Assembly: GCA_016808115.1 (NCBI GenBank)
Contig: JAEQBH010004558.1
Coordinates: 180,971-244,970, forward strand
Direction: 5' to 3'
Length of the DNA stretch: 64,000 bases
Source: Tetrastigma voinierianum
Lineage: Eukaryota > Streptophyta > Magnoliopsida > Vitales > Vitaceae
A program made the translations under genes and the position numbers. The stretch's first letter is position 1. Each line of letters begins with the position of its first letter. The notes beneath the pieces are model-generated. The model worked only from the letters and a program-made list of their open reading frames with translations, searched no databases and was not told the origin of the DNA. This document shows, one piece after another, positions 60,718-64,000 of this stretch.

Positions 60718-62447
60718 TGGTCGTGCCACGATGGGTGACTAAAATCAACAAAAATTTATATACACCCTAGAGTTCCTACTCTGCTTGAAGTAGTCGAAGC
60801 TCACTGCCCGGTATAGTGGTCCCCAGGGTCGAACACGGGGATGGGTTTTCATCCACAAAATGGTTTCGATGAGGCGTGAAGGTAAGGCTTTCTATTTGGA
60901 CTTTGCTTGTGATTCAAAGTGAATAGTTTTAAAGCTAAAAAAATTGTAAGCGGAAATTAACGTGAAGAAATTAACTTTGAAGGTTAGGTCACTAGCGGCA
61001 GAGTTAGGAATGACCATGTCCTCGGGTTTTATCCACCGTGTTATGACATGCAACATATGGTGCATGGCATATGGGATCTATGTTAACAAAACCTCACCCA
61101 TGAAGCAACTCCTAACTGAGTCAATATAGGATGCAGTTATGGCCCCTTTTAGTTAAAAAACCCTAACATTCCATTATCATTTTTTGAGGCTCGTAAAGAC
61201 CATCTAAAGAACAACAGTGCATCTCTCACCCGAGCACTGTATCCTAAAGCATGTATTGGCCAAAACAATAAAGTAAATGTATTTAACCACTAATTTGAAG
61301 AACCTAACATGTAAATATTACCTCGAGGCTAGTAGGATATCTAAGAACCACGATTGCATCTCACCCAGAACAGCGGATCCCAAGCATGGAGAGTATTAGC
61401 GAAATGATAACATCCCATGTTAGCAATAGTTTTGAATATAAGGGCCATAAATACACTACGTAGCTTTTAGTGTGAGGACAACATGCATAACCCCACCCTG
61501 ACTAGCTTCATTATCTTTACAAAGAAAGGAGGCTTGTGACATCTCTTGAGTTGTCATCCTCAGAGGTGTGTTTGTGGCCAGGAAAGTGAGAGAAAGAAGA
61601 GAGAAGAAGAGAATAGAGAAAATAAAAGCAAAACCTAAAATAAAATAATTTATTTACAAGCGAGTAAATGAAAACTTACAAGAATTATTCTCCTTCACGA
61701 AATTCTCTATATTTATTCTAAAGGCAGAGGGGTTTATATAGGCCTCCTCAGTATGAAAATACGAACCACAAGAACATGGCTAAGTTATAGAACTGATTAA
61801 GTAATACCAGTTTGGAGGCGGTTTGCATTAATTACAAAGCATGTGAGGCATCGATTTAAGCTAAGAGTGAGGAATTTACTAATTAAGCGAAATTAACATG
61901 TCGCCCAGCGAGTAATTTGGCTAAGAGTGGGCCATTTCTACAGCTAGCGAAATTTACACTAAGCTAAGCGAAATTTATGTGGCTTGAAATCACTATTTTA
62001 AGCTAAGGAGCGATTGCTGCGAACTTGGGATGGTCACAGCGAGAATTTAGTGTTTGCGCTAAGCTTGCGAGAAGTGGTGCGAAGTGGTTCTTGAGAGTGG
62101 TTGCGGGAATTTCGCTTAGGTTGCGAAATGTTCTGAAATTTTCTTGCTTTGCCTTTGCTTCTCGTCTGTCTTCTGCAGCATCTCGTTTCTTAGCTGCCTT
62201 GGTTTTCCATTGATTTTGGGCTTGTTGATATTTGAGACCCAAATTTCAACTTCATGATCGATCATTTGTATTGAGGTTGAATTCAAAGTGTCTGGCTTCT
62301 GAAACAGCGAAAACACCACAAATGGTATAAGTGTTACTAAGGTAGCATGAACACTTCAATTGGTATAAATGGCATGATTAATGCGCAAAAAGCACTCAAA
62401 ACCTATCTAATATAGGGTTCAAAATTGCACTTTTTGGGCCCTAATCA
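60718..62447 (-). repeat. 5' LTR of B2
   Basis: Pairs with 52663-54311. The minus-strand TATA box is at 61731-61744 (ggtttatataggcc on plus), and the gcgaaat-rich section at 61850-62130. The right end gggccctaatca abuts the CTAAG target duplication. Confidence 0.88.
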
Positions 62448-62483
62448 CTAAGGGACTAGCGATAATAATAGGTTAGAGGGTTG
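62448..62483 (+). promoter_or_regulatory. Polypurine-tract region of D
   Basis: ctaagggactagcgataata ... ggttagagggttg precedes the D LTR. The same 'ctaaaggactagcaacg' text lies before the 3' LTRs of B1 and B2 on their own strand, so this block is a shared 3' landmark. gagggttg is the likely tract. Confidence 0.7.
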
Positions 62484-63713
62484 TGATTAGTGCAAAATTG
62501 TATTTTGAACCACATTTATTATAGGTTTGAGTGCTTTTTATGCTAATCATTCTAATTAACCCAGGTTGCACATTAAGGTCCCTATTTATTCTCTTGTATG
62601 AGTGGCCTTGGAAAATTTTATTTGTTTCACGAGCTAATTATGCCAAGTATTGAGTCGATCCAAGCACGAAGAATTCGAGTCAAACTCGGCTATTGCAAAT
62701 CAAGATCGAGAAGGAAAGAATAGCGAAATGTGAAGAAAATGGAGCACTACGGTTGTGCTTTTGCCACTTTACTGCTTCATTGCATCTTCTGCAAACAACG
62801 TTATAAGCCGACTTCATTTCACTTTCAGTTCTTGTTATAATTTTTGTTTTCCCGTTCTATCCCTTGTAATACCTTATGATTTTTGGTTGCTTTTGCTTCC
62901 CTTGCTCGAATGAGTATATAAGCTAGAGTCGATGTCTGTACTGATCTGACTTGATCAAATACGATGTGAAGCTTCATGGCTCTCGCTTGGCTTCTCATCT
63001 CACTTTGCTTCACTTTTCTTTTGTTTTCTTTTCATTTCTCGGATGCGAACACCCTTTGATGACAAATCAAAGAATGTTAGGCTGCCTCCCAATCCTTGAG
63101 AGAGAGAATAGGTCTTGGTTTTGAGGTAAGATGCATGTTCTCATGCTCTTCATATTGGTGTTTAAGGGTATTTGTGCTCCTGTTTCTCACCATAAGTGAA
63201 AATCTCTTAAGCATGCTCTCTTTAATGTGTATTTGGCAAGCTTTTTGAGTTCAGTGGATATTTTCACTAGATCCCGGCTGAGGCCCGGTCAGTTGTCTTA
63301 TTAGTTATCATGGGGTAGTGTTTTTTTAGATGTGTTTTCCAGCATTATGGACATTTATGCCTAATGAAATACCATCTTTCAAAGGAAAACTCCTAAGTGT
63401 CTAGGTTTTAAAGCTAAATGAAGATCCAGGTTCGGGGAAATGACTATATGTCATGCTCCCCAGCCCGAGGATAAGGCAGAGCACATGTTGGTTGCCACAA
63501 AACCACAACCCGGTGGCTTGAGACTTGAGTTCTTTTCTTTTTTTCCTTATTTTAATTTTTAATGCTATCCGACTCCCTGTTTTCACTGACCTTAAATCAA
63601 AAACAAATTCACCCTTTTGAATCCTTTGCGAATCATTTTGTATGAAAACACATCCTGAGTTCGACCACAGAGTCTACACTGCGTGTGATACGGCGATGAA
63701 AGGCAGGATATCA
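62484..63713 (+). repeat. LTR of D (3' LTR after B2), about 1.2 kb
   Basis: Starts TGATTAGTGC and contains 'ctaatcattctaattaaccc' and 'cacattaaggtccct' blocks that are also at the start of the C LTR. TATA box at 62914-62924. It ends near gatatca (63713). A primer-site-like attctggcaccctac follows directly, which is unusual for a 3' LTR. Confidence 0.78.
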
Positions 63714-64000
63714 ATGTTGTAGATTCTGGCACCCTACGTGTAGAATGGAGGGATCGAACAATTCGTGACGAGGAGATGGGAGAAATTTGTTAGGCGAAGG
63801 AATCGGTTCATGGGGCTGAGGAAGGAGAAGGAACGAAGCGAGAAAGAAGAAAGGAAGGAAGGAAAAGGAGGGAGGGCAAACCTCCATTGTTGCAAAGTTG
63901 AAGGATCGAGGACTTGATCCCGCCGCAATCTGAGGTATGGACCTTGCCCATTTGGTTATTTTCCTTTCTTGGGGCCATGGATATGGCATTGTTTGAGTTT
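63714..64000. other. Unassigned flank
   Basis: After the primer-site-like stretch, a purine-rich run (gaaagaagaaaggaaggaag, 63842-63870) and mixed sequence. Minus-strand frames are open for about 90 codons but show no recognised motif. It could be another element or host DNA. Confidence 0.4.

Larger units (their letters stand above)
52663..62447 (-). mobile_element. Element B2: gag-protease-only gypsy-type element with CTAAG target duplication
   Basis: LTRs at 52663-54311 and 60718-62447; exact CTAAG at both outer edges. Internal order on the minus strand: primer site, gag, protease, spacer, GC-rich ORF region, pyrimidine-rich 3' region, polypurine tract. This is the same as B1 and likewise lacks RT and integrase. 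Inserted into D just upstream of its 3' LTR. Confidence 0.92.

Noticed and set aside
63711..63989. Minus-strand 92-codon open frame as a host gene start
   Set aside because: It has no motif, crosses the LTR edge and is driven by a purine-rich run, so support is lacking.

Overview
The window reads as intergenic nuclear DNA of a flowering plant. It is built almost entirely from decayed LTR retrotransposons nested inside one another. The support is long TG...CA terminal repeats with 5-bp target duplications, Ty3/gypsy domains of Athila type, a Ty1/copia polyprotein, tRNA-Asp-type primer sites, and (CA)n and (AT)n runs. I found no convincing host gene, no structural RNA gene and no CRISPR array. 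Every coding region is broken by stops, indels or insertions, so domains are given as pseudogenes with approximate edges. The species cannot be named from the sequence. I name the families A to F for convenience.

Layout. 1-9457: element A1, an Athila-type gypsy element on the minus strand: 3' ORF, integrase, RNase H/RT, protease, gag, primer site and 5' LTR, with its 3' end beyond the left edge. 9642 to about 24985: element E, a copia element on the minus strand, split in its integrase by element B1 (13895-23547). About 25070-25500: a plus-strand gypsy leader with three tandem copies of a primer-site region. 25578-48484: element A2, a second copy of family A (2.6-kb LTRs). Its integrase is split by F, a 4.5-kb LTR-like insertion (31646-36188, target duplication GGTAG), and its protease and RT are separated by C (about 38981-43389). 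48485-52662 plus 62448-63713: element D, a plus-strand relative of C. Its 5' LTR is interrupted by A2 and its 3' end is separated by B2 (52663-62447, target duplication CTAAG). 63714-64000 is unassigned.

How the parts relate. A1 and A2 once carried gag, protease, RT, RNase H and integrase. B1 and B2 share one layout: gag and protease, then a GC-rich ORF region where RT and integrase should be. Two copies with the same architecture suggest a family that moved with borrowed RT and integrase, possibly from an Athila-type relative. B, C and D share the first bases of their LTRs. Inferred order of events: D and E are old, then A2 entered D, F and C entered A2, and B1 and B2 entered E and D.

The most unusual features are LTRs filled with dispersed short palindromes (TCGCGA-centred in family A, AGCGAAATTTCGCT-like in B, C and D), the triplicated primer-site region, the roughly 57-bp array in F, and the repeated gag-protease-only structure of B. 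I see no evidence for a defence or other novel enzymatic system.
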